This document shows positions 6,134 to 14,426 of a stretch of 30,722 bases of DNA, piece by piece; the stretch's first letter is position 1; every line of letters starts with the position of its first letter. The notes below the pieces were generated by a model. That model was given only the letters and a program-made list of their open reading frames with translations. It ran no database searches and was not told the origin of the DNA. Source of the DNA: Methylorubrum extorquens (GTDB lineage: Bacteria; Pseudomonadota; Alphaproteobacteria; Rhizobiales; Beijerinckiaceae). The DNA lies in assembly GCA_019695455.1 (NCBI GenBank), contig JAEUAC010000098.1, positions 1 through 30,722 on the forward strand, read 5' to 3'. A program made the translations under genes and the position numbers.

Positions 6134-7180
6134 ATGCCCTATCCTCGCAACTCCGCTCTCGCCGCGCCGATCTCGTCCCGCCAGTATCTCCAGGTGCTGG
6201 AGCGCAACGCCTCCATCGGGTCGTGGGCCTGGCAACCGGCGGACGGCGTCATGGTCTGGTCGAGCAACATGCATCGCCTGATGCGGGTCCCGGCCGAGTT
6301 CCAGCCGACGATCGAAGGCATGCTGGCCGCCGTCCACGAGGACGACCGATGGCTGTTCCAGGACATGCTGGTCGGCCTCGATCCCGTCGCGTCGACGCCG
6401 CCCTACCGCGTGCGGTTGGCGGACGGCAGCCTGCGCTGGCATGTCTGCCACCGGGAGGTCGCGTGCCAGACGCCGGTGCGCGTCGTGATCGCCATCGTGC
6501 AGGACGTCACGGACGCCACGGCGGCCCACCGGCTGCTCGTGCAGAGGCAGAGGTCGCTCGATACGGTGATGCGTCTTCTCGGCGGCATCCTGTGGCGGGC
6601 CGCTCCCAACGGCGACCTCGTGTTCGACAACGGCTGGTGCGAACTGACCGGCACGACCCTGGCGGAGAACGCGGGCGACGGGTGGCTCCGCACGATCCAT
6701 TCCGAGGACCGAGACGTCGCCCGGGCCGCATGGAGGTTCGCGGTCGATTCGGGGCGTTCCTACTCCACGACCTATCGGGTCCGCCGGACGGACGGGCACT
6801 ACGTCCGCATGGACGTGAAGGCGCATCCGCACCTGGACGAGCACGAGGCCGTCGTGGAGTGGATCGGGGTCTGCGTCCCGTCCATCCAGGCGCCTCCCGC
6901 AGCACCCGCGCCGGTCGACGTGGCGGACGCGCCGGAAGGCCCCGAGCTCCGCGCGGCTCGCGCCCTGATCGGCCTGACGGTCGACGAACTCGCGGACGCC
7001 GCCGGCGTCTCCGCCGCGACCATCTCGCGCCACGAGGACACCCGTCAGACCGGACGGATCAGGCCGTCGAAGCTGGCGCGGCTGAAGGCGTCGCTCGCCG
7101 AACTCGGCGTCACCTTCCACCGCGAGCGTGCGGGCGGCGCCTTCATCCGGTGGGACCGGGACGGCGGCCGGCAGGGATGA
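6134..7180 (+). CDS. PAS-PAS sensor protein with C-terminal XRE-type HTH domain
   Basis: The 348-residue cytoplasmic protein has two PAS domains. The first is at about 20-130 (ASIGSWAWQPADG...VHEDDRW...VQDVTDATA) and the second at about 140-250 (GILWRAAPNGDL...IHSEDRD). A proline-alanine linker (252-262) leads to a Cro/CI-type helix-turn-helix at about 270-325 (LRAARALIGLTVDELADAAGVSAATISRHE). The end, ELGVTFHRERAGGAFIRW, resembles short alphaproteobacterial XRE regulators. No kinase or catalytic domain is present, so it appears to be a one-component regulator whose PAS domains sense a small ligand, oxygen or redox state. The signal and targets are unknown. It is divergent from the pilin-like gene, and a palindrome overlaps its ribosome site. 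Confidence 0.85.
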   Translation: MPYPRNSALAAPISSRQYLQVLERNASIGSWAWQPADGVMVWSSNMHRLMRVPAEFQPTIEGMLAAVHEDDRWLFQDMLVGLDPVASTPPYRVRLADGSLRWHVCHREVACQTPVRVVIAIVQDVTDATAAHRLLVQRQRSLDTVMRLLGGILWRAAPNGDLVFDNGWCELTGTTLAENAGDGWLRTIHSEDRDVARAAWRFAVDSGRSYSTTYRVRRTDGHYVRMDVKAHPHLDEHEAVVEWIGVCVPSIQAPPAAPAPVDVADAPEGPELRAARALIGLTVDELADAAGVSAATISRHEDTRQTGRIRPSKLARLKASLAELGVTFHRERAGGAFIRWDRDGGRQG

Positions 7181-7200
7181 ACCACGGGCAAGCCCGGATA

Positions 7201-7243
7201 CGGCGGGACCGGCCGCGGACGCCCGTCCCGGCCGGCCCCGCCG
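7201..7243. terminator. Bidirectional terminator hairpin between convergent genes
   Basis: Arms CGGCGGG-A-CCGGCC (7201-7214) and GGCCGG-C-CCCGCCG (7230-7243) form 13 base pairs with a single A/C mismatch and a 15-nt loop. It lies in the 93-nt gap between the PAS-XRE stop and the stop of the convergent GGDEF-EAL gene. There is no T-run, which is common in such GC-rich genomes. Confidence 0.5.
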
Positions 7244-7273
7244 ACGAGCAGCGGCTGCCGGGACGCCGGCCGG

Positions 7274-9478
7274 TCAGCGGGCGCCTCCGACCATCGAACC
7301 GACGCGGCGGGTCGTCTCGTCCTCGAACCGGAACGATCCGGCCGGCACGGGTCTGCCGAAATGGTAGCCTTGTCCTTCCTGGCAGTGCGGTCGCATCAGG
7401 TCGGCCTGCTCCCGGGTCTCGATGCCTTCGGCGATCACGTCCAGCGCGAAGCCCTGCGCGAGCCGGGAGATCGCCTCCACGATGGTCTGGTCCTTGTGGC
7501 TGATGTCGACGCCGCTGACGAACGAGCGGTCGATCTTGAGCCGGGTCACCGGGTAGTCCTTCAGCATCGTGAGGGACGCGTAGCCGGTGCCGTAATCGTC
7601 GAAGGCGATGCCCACGCCCATGGCGCGGAGGTCGAACAGGTCCGCCTTGATGCGACCGTCGCTCTTCAGGATGATGTTCTCGGTGATCTCGAGCTCGAGC
7701 GCGTCAGCCGGCAGGCGGTGGGCGCCGAGCAGGCGCTCGACCAGGGCCGGAAGGGTGCCGGACCTGAACTGGGCGGCGAAGAGGTTCACGCCGATGCGGA
7801 AGCGGCTGGCGCCGTCCCGGCGCCAGCGGGCGGCCTGCTCGCACGCCGTGTCCATGATCCATTCCGACACCGGCACGGCCAGGAGGCTGGCCTCCAGCGT
7901 CGACAGGAAGGCGGCCGGGGCCACGAGCCCGTGCTGGGGGTGGTTCCAGCGGATCAACGCCTCCGCGCCCATGCATGCGCCGGTCGCGAGGGAGACCTGA
8001 GGTTGGTAGTAGAGCTCGAACTCCCGTCTCTCCCAGGCCTGGCGGACGCCCGAGCTGACGGAGGTCCGCTGCCGCGACACGGACCGGAGATCGGGCGTGA
8101 AGAGACTGATGCGGTTGCGACCGCCCACCTTCGATCGGTAGAGGGCGAGGTCCGCGTCGGCGAGGAGGTCGTCGGGGGCCCAGCCCGTGCCGTCCGCGGT
8201 CGCGACGCCGCCGCTCGCGCCCACGTAGACGGACCGCTCCTCGACCTCGATGGGCTGCTCGATGGCCGCGATCAGCACGTGGCCTTGCGCGATGGCCTCC
8301 ATCGGATCGGCGCACCCCGTCCAGAGCACAGCGAACTCGTCGCCTCCGAGCCGGGAGACGAGCCCCCTGTCGCCGACGGCGGCGAGAAGCCTGGAGGCCA
8401 CCCGCCGCAACACCTCGTCGCCGGCAGCATGGCCGAGACTGTCGTTGACGTCCTTGAACCCGTCCAGGTCGAGCAGCAGGAGCGTCCCGGCCGACCCGGC
8501 CGCCGAGGCTTCCGACATGCGCTCGGCGAGGACCTTGCGATTGGCGATGCCCGTGAGATGATCGACCTCGGCGTCCCGCCTCAGGCGCTCCTCCGCCTGC
8601 CGCCGATCCGTGATGTCCCGGGCGATCGCGCCGAAGCGGTGCTCGCCGCCCTCCGTCCAGTGCGACAGCGACAGCTCGATGGGGAACTCGGTGCCGTCCC
8701 GCCTGCTCGCCTGGACCGCCACCACGGCCCCGATCAGTTTCGAGGGAAGACCGGCGACGACGCGCGCGAGACCTGCCTCGTGCATCGGTCGCATGGCGGG
8801 AGGCACGATGATGTTCAGGGGTTGCCCGAGCGCCTCGGAGGCGTCGTAGCCGAACATCGTCTCGGCGGCCCTGTTCCAGAAGCGGATCACGTTGCCGCCG
8901 TCGGCGCAGATGATCGCGTCGGGAGACACGGCGGCGATGGATTCGAACTGCCTGCGGCTGCCGAGCCCGGAGAGCGCCGCCCGCCGCGCCGCCATCCGGT
9001 CCATCACGATCCGGGCGAAGTCCTGGAGCGTCTTGCACCTCGCCTCCGAGAAGTCGTGCCGGGGGCGGTGGTCCTTGACGCAGAAGCTGCCGATCACGAG
9101 GCCGTTCGGCGAGACGAGGGGCGCACCGGCGTAGAAGCGGACGTGAGGCTGGCCCGTGACGAGCGGCGACGAGACGAAGCGCGGATCGAGCGCCGCGTCC
9201 GGCACGACGAGCACGTCGTCGCGGAGGACGACGTGCGTGCAGAACGAGCCCTCGCGGTCGGTCTGGCAGGCATCCATCCCGACCTTGGCCTTGAAGAACT
9301 GGCGGTCGTCGCCGACGAACGACAACATCGCCATCGGGACGTCGAAGACGCGCTCGGCCATCGACACCAGGTCGTCGAACTGCCGTTCCGGCGGCGTGTC
9401 GAGGATGGCGTAGCTGTCGAGCTCGGCCAGTCGGGCGGCCTCGTTGTCCGGCACGATGGCCCTTGTCCGCAGGGTCAT
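7274..9478 (-). CDS. GAF-PAS-GGDEF-EAL cyclic-di-GMP signalling protein
   Basis: The 734-residue protein has no membrane span. Domains in order: GAF at about 25-165 (LDTPPERQFDDLV...GAPLVSPNGLVIGSFCV), PAS at 175-295 (ESIAAVSPDAIICADGGN...ARDITDRRQAEERL), GGDEF at about 300-460 and EAL at about 475-720. The cyclase signature GGDEF is intact (378-382). The allosteric RxxD site before it is replaced by GDRG, so product inhibition at that site is unlikely. The phosphodiesterase domain keeps EAL (506-508), Asn565, Glu600, DDYGTGY (627-633), Lys648 and EGIET (684-688). Both activities are possible on sequence grounds, tuned by the sensory domains. It makes or breaks cyclic-di-GMP, which commonly controls surface attachment. 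Confidence 0.93.
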   Translation of the reverse strand: MTLRTRAIVPDNEAARLAELDSYAILDTPPERQFDDLVSMAERVFDVPMAMLSFVGDDRQFFKAKVGMDACQTDREGSFCTHVVLRDDVLVVPDAALDPRFVSSPLVTGQPHVRFYAGAPLVSPNGLVIGSFCVKDHRPRHDFSEARCKTLQDFARIVMDRMAARRAALSGLGSRRQFESIAAVSPDAIICADGGNVIRFWNRAAETMFGYDASEALGQPLNIIVPPAMRPMHEAGLARVVAGLPSKLIGAVVAVQASRRDGTEFPIELSLSHWTEGGEHRFGAIARDITDRRQAEERLRRDAEVDHLTGIANRKVLAERMSEASAAGSAGTLLLLDLDGFKDVNDSLGHAAGDEVLRRVASRLLAAVGDRGLVSRLGGDEFAVLWTGCADPMEAIAQGHVLIAAIEQPIEVEERSVYVGASGGVATADGTGWAPDDLLADADLALYRSKVGGRNRISLFTPDLRSVSRQRTSVSSGVRQAWERREFELYYQPQVSLATGACMGAEALIRWNHPQHGLVAPAAFLSTLEASLLAVPVSEWIMDTACEQAARWRRDGASRFRIGVNLFAAQFRSGTLPALVERLLGAHRLPADALELEITENIILKSDGRIKADLFDLRAMGVGIAFDDYGTGYASLTMLKDYPVTRLKIDRSFVSGVDISHKDQTIVEAISRLAQGFALDVIAEGIETREQADLMRPHCQEGQGYHFGRPVPAGSFRFEDETTRRVGSMVGGAR

Positions 9479-9760
9479 GTGAAGTCACTCGCCTCTGATC
9501 GGGGATCGATCGCGCTTAGGATTGAAGTCGTCGACGACGGCGGACCACAGCGCGCCCGGCTCTTGCGATCGGCCGACCCTAGCGGGCGGCGGAGAAGCCG
9601 GAGTTAAGCCGGGAGGGATGGTCTCGCCCGTCATTGATGCAATATGTTTCGGAATGTCCTGCGACCGAGGTCCGGACGCCGCTGACCGACGGGCCGGCGC
9701 CGATCGGCGGATGGATGAGCGTCGCGCACGGCCTCGTGGGCGCGGCCACGGGGCATCCTC

Positions 9761-11455
9761 TCACCGTGTGATCCTGAGCCCGCCGATGCCCTGCGCGATG
9801 GACACGAAGGCCGCGTTCAGCGAAGCCGCGTCGGAGGCCAGGAAGTACTTGTCGCTGCCCGACGCGCAGTTCTTGATCAAACTCTGTCCGCTCGCGTCGA
9901 TCGCATCGCCCGGCGTGGAGAACGCCACCGCGTAGATGACGACGCCCTTGGCCTTCATGTTCGTGCAGGTCTCGGTCGTGAGCTGGTCCATCGCGTTGCG
10001 GGCGTCGGCGCTGGTCGAGAGGGTCGCGTAGCCGGACGGCAGTCGCGACCCCGTCCCGGACCCGTCCGCGTTCTGGAAGTAGCCGTACGCCGAGTATTCG
10101 GAGTTCCCGGTCGTGTAGATGGTCGACGTCCCATTCGTGTAGCGGGTCTCGTGGCCCCACGTGTTCACGCCGTCCGTCATGAGCACGACGACCTTGGTCA
10201 GGTTCGCCGTCCCGTAGGCGGCGCCGTCCCGGAAGGCCCCGTTCGGAGAGAGCGCCTGCCAGCCCCAATGCAGGCCCTCGGCGATGTTCGTGTTGCCGTT
10301 CGCCGTCAGGCTGGCGACCTGGGCCGTGAGCGACGATCGGGACGTGGTCAGCCTCTGCACCGCCTGCGAGGTGCATCCCCAATTCGGTCCCGACCGGCCC
10401 GCCTCGACGTTCTGTGCCGACACGTACTTGCAGGCCTGTGCCATGCGGACGGCGTTGCTGCCGTTGATCTTGTTGCAGGAGCCGCCGTTCGCGCTTCCGT
10501 CGTCCAGGTAGCTGTTCACGGAGGACGAGCCGCCGTCGTCGTAGGAGGAGCCGATCGGGATGCCCAGGAAGTAGGTCGTGACCTTCGAGCCGACCTCGTC
10601 AGGCGCCAGCATGGGCACGTGCAGCGTCGCCGGCGTGGCCGACGAGGGTGCCGCGTCCTGCGTGTTGTAGGGATACGGCAGGGCCTCGAAGCAGCCCTGC
10701 CAGCCCCAGGCCGGGTTGGCCAGCGACAGCCTGCGGAAGATGTCGAAACGGGTCGCGAAGCCGGCCGCGGTCGCACCCGTGACGTTCTGCCAATGGGCGG
10801 GGGACGTCCCGTAGAGGTCGATCCAGGTTGCCGCGGGAGAGGGAACGCCCAGCGGGGCGTAGGCGGCCGGATCGACCCTCACGGAGGCGGCGAACGGGAC
10901 GAGCGCCATCTTGAGATGAGCGGCGTCGAAGCTGGTGTACAGGGTCGAGACGAACGAGCTCGCGGCCGACTTCATGGCGTCGAGCTTGGATTGCGAGCCG
11001 GCGGAGGCGGACATCGAACCGGTGGTGTCCAGCACCATCGCGATCTCGAGGGATTGCTCCCCCGCGCCGCAGGCCGACGTCGTGCCGAGCCTCATCTCCG
11101 GCAAGCCGACGATCCTCATGAAGTGGGTGGGGTAGCTCACCTCCGACGACAGGGTCACGGTGCGCGGGTTGTTGGTCGACGCGAACGCCGTGATGGTCGC
11201 GGAATTGTTCGGAAAGGCGTTGCCGATGACGGCTTGCGCCTCGCCCTGAAGGGCGGCGGTCGTCGTCGCGGTCGACATGCAGGCGACGAGCGCCGCCGAG
11301 TCCGTCGACGCCTGCAGGCCCGAATGGATCTGCCCAGCTCGCGAGTAATCGACCGCGGCGCCCACCGCGGCCGCCAGTGGGATGAGGGCGAGCCCGAACA
11401 TGATCGCGACGCTGCCGCCTCGATCGGAGCTGAACTGACGCACGACACAGTGCAT
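9761..11455 (-). CDS. TadG-like pilus assembly protein with von Willebrand factor A domain
   Basis: The 564-residue protein starts with a short cytoplasmic segment and a TadE/TadG-type N-terminal helix (about 14-36: GGSVAIMFGLALIPLAAAVGAAVDYSRA). The rest is likely outside the membrane. A VWA fold begins at about 135 with metal-site residues DTTGSMS (143-149) and continues to VVLMTDGVNTWGHE near 425, with a large insert rich in Ser, Gly, Asn and Tyr between. The variant D-x-T-G-S site should still bind a metal. TadG proteins help build Flp/Tad pili or anchor them at the envelope. No other tad gene is adjacent, so it may act alone or with genes elsewhere; a degenerate Flp-like pilin lies 3.8 kb away. 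Confidence 0.87.
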   Translation of the reverse strand: MHCVVRQFSSDRGGSVAIMFGLALIPLAAAVGAAVDYSRAGQIHSGLQASTDSAALVACMSTATTTAALQGEAQAVIGNAFPNNSATITAFASTNNPRTVTLSSEVSYPTHFMRIVGLPEMRLGTTSACGAGEQSLEIAMVLDTTGSMSASAGSQSKLDAMKSAASSFVSTLYTSFDAAHLKMALVPFAASVRVDPAAYAPLGVPSPAATWIDLYGTSPAHWQNVTGATAAGFATRFDIFRRLSLANPAWGWQGCFEALPYPYNTQDAAPSSATPATLHVPMLAPDEVGSKVTTYFLGIPIGSSYDDGGSSSVNSYLDDGSANGGSCNKINGSNAVRMAQACKYVSAQNVEAGRSGPNWGCTSQAVQRLTTSRSSLTAQVASLTANGNTNIAEGLHWGWQALSPNGAFRDGAAYGTANLTKVVVLMTDGVNTWGHETRYTNGTSTIYTTGNSEYSAYGYFQNADGSGTGSRLPSGYATLSTSADARNAMDQLTTETCTNMKAKGVVIYAVAFSTPGDAIDASGQSLIKNCASGSDKYFLASDAASLNAAFVSIAQGIGGLRITR

Positions 11456-11704
11456 GATCTTCGACGCGGCCCTCCCGCGACCTCCCTGCTCAAGTCTTGT
11501 CCTTGTCGTACGCCGCGGACGTATCGAGGCATCTAACCGAGGACTGGAGAAAAGGAGGTTCAGCGAAGAAGTTTGCCGTCCGGATCGTCAATCCGCCGAG
11601 CCGTCTCCGGAGCGCGAGGCTCGTGACGGATCCGACGTCATTTGGACCGTCCCGGCGACGCGCGCGCCGGCCGGTCCTCGCCCTCCGTCACCGGCGGACG
11701 ACCG

Positions 11705-11923
11705 TCACGCGGCGACCACCTCGGAGAGCGCCGCCGCCGTGCAGGCATCGGCGACCATGCGCCAATCGATGACGCCCATGGTGTCCCTCAGCATGGCCTT
11801 GGCGTCCCAGCAGGCCGCGACGGCCGAAGAGGCCGGGACGAGCACCTGCCGGACGATCACGCGTCGCTCGCGCGGCGCCCCCGAAGCCAGCACGCGCTCG
11901 AACGTCACGACATAGGTCCGCAT
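11705..11923 (-). CDS. Small hypothetical protein (72 aa)
   Basis: The frame runs MRTYVVTFERVLASGAPRER and ends MVADACTAAALSEVVAA. It has a beta-strand-like start, a basic turn (PRERRVIVRQV) and a helical second half with DAKAMLRDTMGVIDWRMVADAC, and two cysteines at about 39 and 61. There is no membrane span or signal. CGGAGCGAG precedes the ATG. The composition is that of a folded soluble protein rather than chance reading. I do not recognise the family. It lies upstream of the TadG-like gene on the same strand, separated by 249 nt. Confidence 0.62.
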   Translation of the reverse strand: MRTYVVTFERVLASGAPRERRVIVRQVLVPASSAVAACWDAKAMLRDTMGVIDWRMVADACTAAALSEVVAA

Positions 11924-12135
11924 CAGCGTCTCGCTCCGAGAGGATGCGATTCTCGACCGGCGACCGGCTCGCGTCCTTGACGTGGCGCAAGGCGAAGGGT
12001 GGCCACCCCGGAACGTCCATTCCGGCACCGGCATCGTCCGGCGTCGGAGGCTCACGTGGACATCGCGCCCCCTCGCTCCCCGGCGGCGTGGCTCCAGGCG
12101 CGGCACAAGCCTCCGATCCAGGCAGGAGGAGACGT

Positions 12136-12153
12136 TTAAACAGGCTTGTCTGT
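12136..12153. promoter_or_regulatory. Inverted repeat operator candidate upstream of the TetR gene
   Basis: AAACAG-GCTTGT-CTGTTT has perfect 6-nt arms with a 6-nt centre, 41 nt before the TetR-family start at 12194. It lies in one of the few AT-rich spots and has the size and form of TetR-family operators. Autoregulation of the downstream operon is inferred. Confidence 0.6.
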
Positions 12154-12193
12154 TTGTAAGATGCGCGCCTAGGTTGGGGCAGGAGCCCGGCGC

Positions 12194-12877
12194 ATGCCCC
12201 AGGAACGGACGCGGAAGACGCAGCAGGAGCGGAGCGCGAGCACGACGGAGCGCCTGCTGCTGGCCACCATCGACCTGCTGCACGATCGCGGCTTCCACCG
12301 CATGTCGACGACCGACATCGCGGAAAGGGCCGGGGTGTCGCGCGGGGCGCTGAACCATCACTTCGCGTCCAAGGAGGAGATCGTCGTCTCGGCGATCCGC
12401 CACCAGCTGCGCGCAAGCACGGCCCGCCTGCACGAGATGGCCTCCACGATCCGCCAGCGCGGAGGATCGACGGACGAGATCGTCGACTTCATCTGGGCGC
12501 TCATGACGGATCGCCTGTACTACGTCACCATGGAATATCTCCCGGAGGTCCGGCACAATCCGGACTTCAAGGAGAAGGTCCTGGTGGTCGTGAAGGAGTT
12601 CCACCAGGGTCTAGAGGCAATCTGGATCGAGATCGCCGAACAGACCGGGGCCGGCGTCGCCCGGACGTCGAGAACCATGAACGCAGCCATGTGCCTCGTC
12701 CGCGGTATGATCGCCCAGACCATCATCAAGAACGACGAGACCTACTTCCGGGACCTGCTCGACGACTGCAAGCGACAGGTCGCACGCGAGCTGGAGCGGG
12801 TGACGCCGGCCGACGCGGTCGCGGCGTCCGGCGCCGGCCCGGCGTCGCGGCTGCGTCGCGTGGGCGGACGCTCGTGA
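12194..12877 (+). CDS. TetR/AcrR family transcriptional regulator
   Basis: The 227-residue protein has the TetR N-terminal DNA-binding domain at about 19-66 (RLLLATIDLLHDRGFHRMS, then TTDIAERAGVSRGALNHHF and SKEEI). The remainder (about 75-205) is an all-helical ligand-binding domain of unknown specificity, ending in an unstructured Ala/Gly/Arg tail. AGGAG at 12181-12185 supports the ATG at 12194. The stop overlaps the start of the ABC ATPase gene (GTGA), so the regulator is the first gene of the transport operon. The palindrome at 12136-12153 is the likely operator. Its ligand may be the transported compound or a breakdown product; this is inference. Confidence 0.93.
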   Translation: MPQERTRKTQQERSASTTERLLLATIDLLHDRGFHRMSTTDIAERAGVSRGALNHHFASKEEIVVSAIRHQLRASTARLHEMASTIRQRGGSTDEIVDFIWALMTDRLYYVTMEYLPEVRHNPDFKEKVLVVVKEFHQGLEAIWIEIAEQTGAGVARTSRTMNAAMCLVRGMIAQTIIKNDETYFRDLLDDCKRQVARELERVTPADAVAASGAGPASRLRRVGGRS

Positions 12878-13686
12878 GCGCCGCCGCGGCGGCCTCCGGG
12901 GTCGCGGCCCTGCCGCGGGAACGCGACGGCATCCTCTGCGTCCGCGACGTCGCGCTCCGCTTCGGAGGGCTGAAGGCGCTCGACGGCGTGACGTTCGACG
13001 TCGCGCCGGGACGCGTCACGGGGCTCGTCGGCCCGAACGGCGCAGGCAAGACCACGCTGTTCAACGTCGTGTCCGGCCTCGCCCGGGCGGATGCCGGGAC
13101 GATCACCTTCGCGGGTCGGCGGATCGACCGCGAGAGCCCGAGCCGGATCACCCGGGCCGGCCTCGTGCGGAGCTTCCAGATCGCGCGCGGCTTCCCCGCC
13201 CTCACGGTGTTCGAGCACCTGATGGTCTATGGCCCGCGCCAGCCGGGCGAGGCTCTGCTCGCCGCGATCGTCGGCTCGGCGGCCTCGCGGCGGCGGGAGC
13301 AGGCGCTCGCCGAGAAGGCGCTCGCGATCGCGGCCCGGCTCCGCCTGTCCCACGTGATCGACAATCGGGTGACGGATCTCTCGGGCGGGCAGAAGAAGCT
13401 CCTCGAGATCGGCCGCGCGCTGATGACCGAGCCGGTCATGATCCTGTTCGACGAGCCGGCCGCGGGCGTGAACCCGACGCTCGCCGAGGAGATCGGCGAC
13501 GCGCTCCTGCAGCTCGCGACGGAGGGCCTCGGCATCCTGCTGATCGAGCACGACATGGCCCTGATCGAACGTCTCTGCCGGCACGTCATCGTCATGGCGC
13601 GCGGCCGCACCCTGGCGGAGGGCACGTTCGACGCGGTGCGCGACGATCGCGCCGTGCAGGACGCGTATCTCGGGGGGCGACGCTGA
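12874..13686 (+). CDS. livG: Branched-chain amino acid-type ABC transporter ATP-binding protein (LivG)
   Basis: This is one of two ATPases of a Liv/HAAT-type importer. It has 270 residues with Walker A GPNGAGKTT, signature LSGGQKK, Walker B MILFDEPAAG and the switch histidine in LLIEHDM. The LivG-specific features FGGLKALDGV and SFQIARGFPALTVFEHLM are present. The start is GTG at 12874, overlapping the TetR stop, so the first 20 or so residues (Ala-rich) are less certain. The stop shares one base with the livF ATG. Family members move branched-chain amino acids, amides, urea or aromatic compounds, so the substrate is open. Confidence 0.95.
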   Translation: MSAAAAASGVAALPRERDGILCVRDVALRFGGLKALDGVTFDVAPGRVTGLVGPNGAGKTTLFNVVSGLARADAGTITFAGRRIDRESPSRITRAGLVRSFQIARGFPALTVFEHLMVYGPRQPGEALLAAIVGSAASRRREQALAEKALAIAARLRLSHVIDNRVTDLSGGQKKLLEIGRALMTEPVMILFDEPAAGVNPTLAEEIGDALLQLATEGLGILLIEHDMALIERLCRHVIVMARGRTLAEGTFDAVRDDRAVQDAYLGGRR

Positions 13687-14426
13687 TGCTCCTCGACGCG
13701 ACCGGCCTCGTCGGGGGCTACGCCTCGGCCGAGCACATCGTGAAGGGCGTGACGCTGCGCGCCGACGCGGGCGAACTCGTCACCGTCATCGGTCCGAACG
13801 GAGCCGGCAAGTCGACGGCCCTGAAGCTCGTCTCCGGCCTCCTGCGACCGGCGGAGGGACAGGTGCGGATCGCCGGCGAGGACCTCGCGGGACGCTCGCC
13901 GCAGGCCCTCGCGCGCGCCGGCCTCGGCTTCGTGCCGCAGGAGCGCAACGTCTTCGCCTCGCTCTCCGTCGCCGAGAACCTGGAGATGGGGTGCCTGTTC
14001 GAGCCGCGCGACGCCAAGGCGCGGGCGGCCGAGGCGTTTCGCCGGTTCCCGATCCTCGCCGAGAAGCGCCGCGCCCTGGCCGGGAGCCTGTCCGGCGGAC
14101 AGCGCCAGATCCTGGCCGTGGCCATGGCCCTCATGGGCCGGCCGAAGGCCCTGCTTCTCGACGAGCCGACGGCCGGCCTGAGCCCGGCGGCCGCGCACGA
14201 GCTCTTCGCCTACATCCGGGGCATCGCGCAGGACGGCCTCGCCATCCTCATGGTCGAGCAGAACGCCCTCGAGGCGCTGGACAGGTCCGACCGCGCCTAC
14301 GTGCTCGTCGACGGGCGCAACCACCTCGACGGCACGGCCTCGGCCGTGGCCGGCGACCCCGACATCCGCCGCCTCTTCCTGGGCGGGCGTCAATCGAAGC
14401 CAGCGCACAGCAAGGGTGAGCCATGA
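13686..14426 (+). CDS. livF: Branched-chain amino acid-type ABC transporter ATP-binding protein (LivF)
   Basis: This is the second ATPase of the importer, 246 residues. It has Walker A GPNGAGKST, the LivF-type FVPQERNVFASLSVAENLEMG, signature LSGGQRQ and Walker B ALLLDEPTAGLSP, followed by MVEQNALEAL where LivF carries Glu-Gln in place of the LivG histidine motif. The ATG at 13686 overlaps the livG stop, and the stop overlaps the binding-protein start (ATGA). It should form a heterodimer with LivG beneath the LivH-LivM pore. Confidence 0.95.
   Translation: MLLDATGLVGGYASAEHIVKGVTLRADAGELVTVIGPNGAGKSTALKLVSGLLRPAEGQVRIAGEDLAGRSPQALARAGLGFVPQERNVFASLSVAENLEMGCLFEPRDAKARAAEAFRRFPILAEKRRALAGSLSGGQRQILAVAMALMGRPKALLLDEPTAGLSPAAAHELFAYIRGIAQDGLAILMVEQNALEALDRSDRAYVLVDGRNHLDGTASAVAGDPDIRRLFLGGRQSKPAHSKGEP

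Noticed and set aside
9873..9880. TTGATCAA, resembling an FNR half-site pair
   Set aside because: It has no N4 spacer and lies inside the coding sequence of the TadG-like gene.
11557..11580. Strong plus-strand Shine-Dalgarno-like AAAAGGAGG between the small protein gene and the TadG-like gene
   Set aside because: No start codon follows at a usable distance, and no coding frame is apparent.
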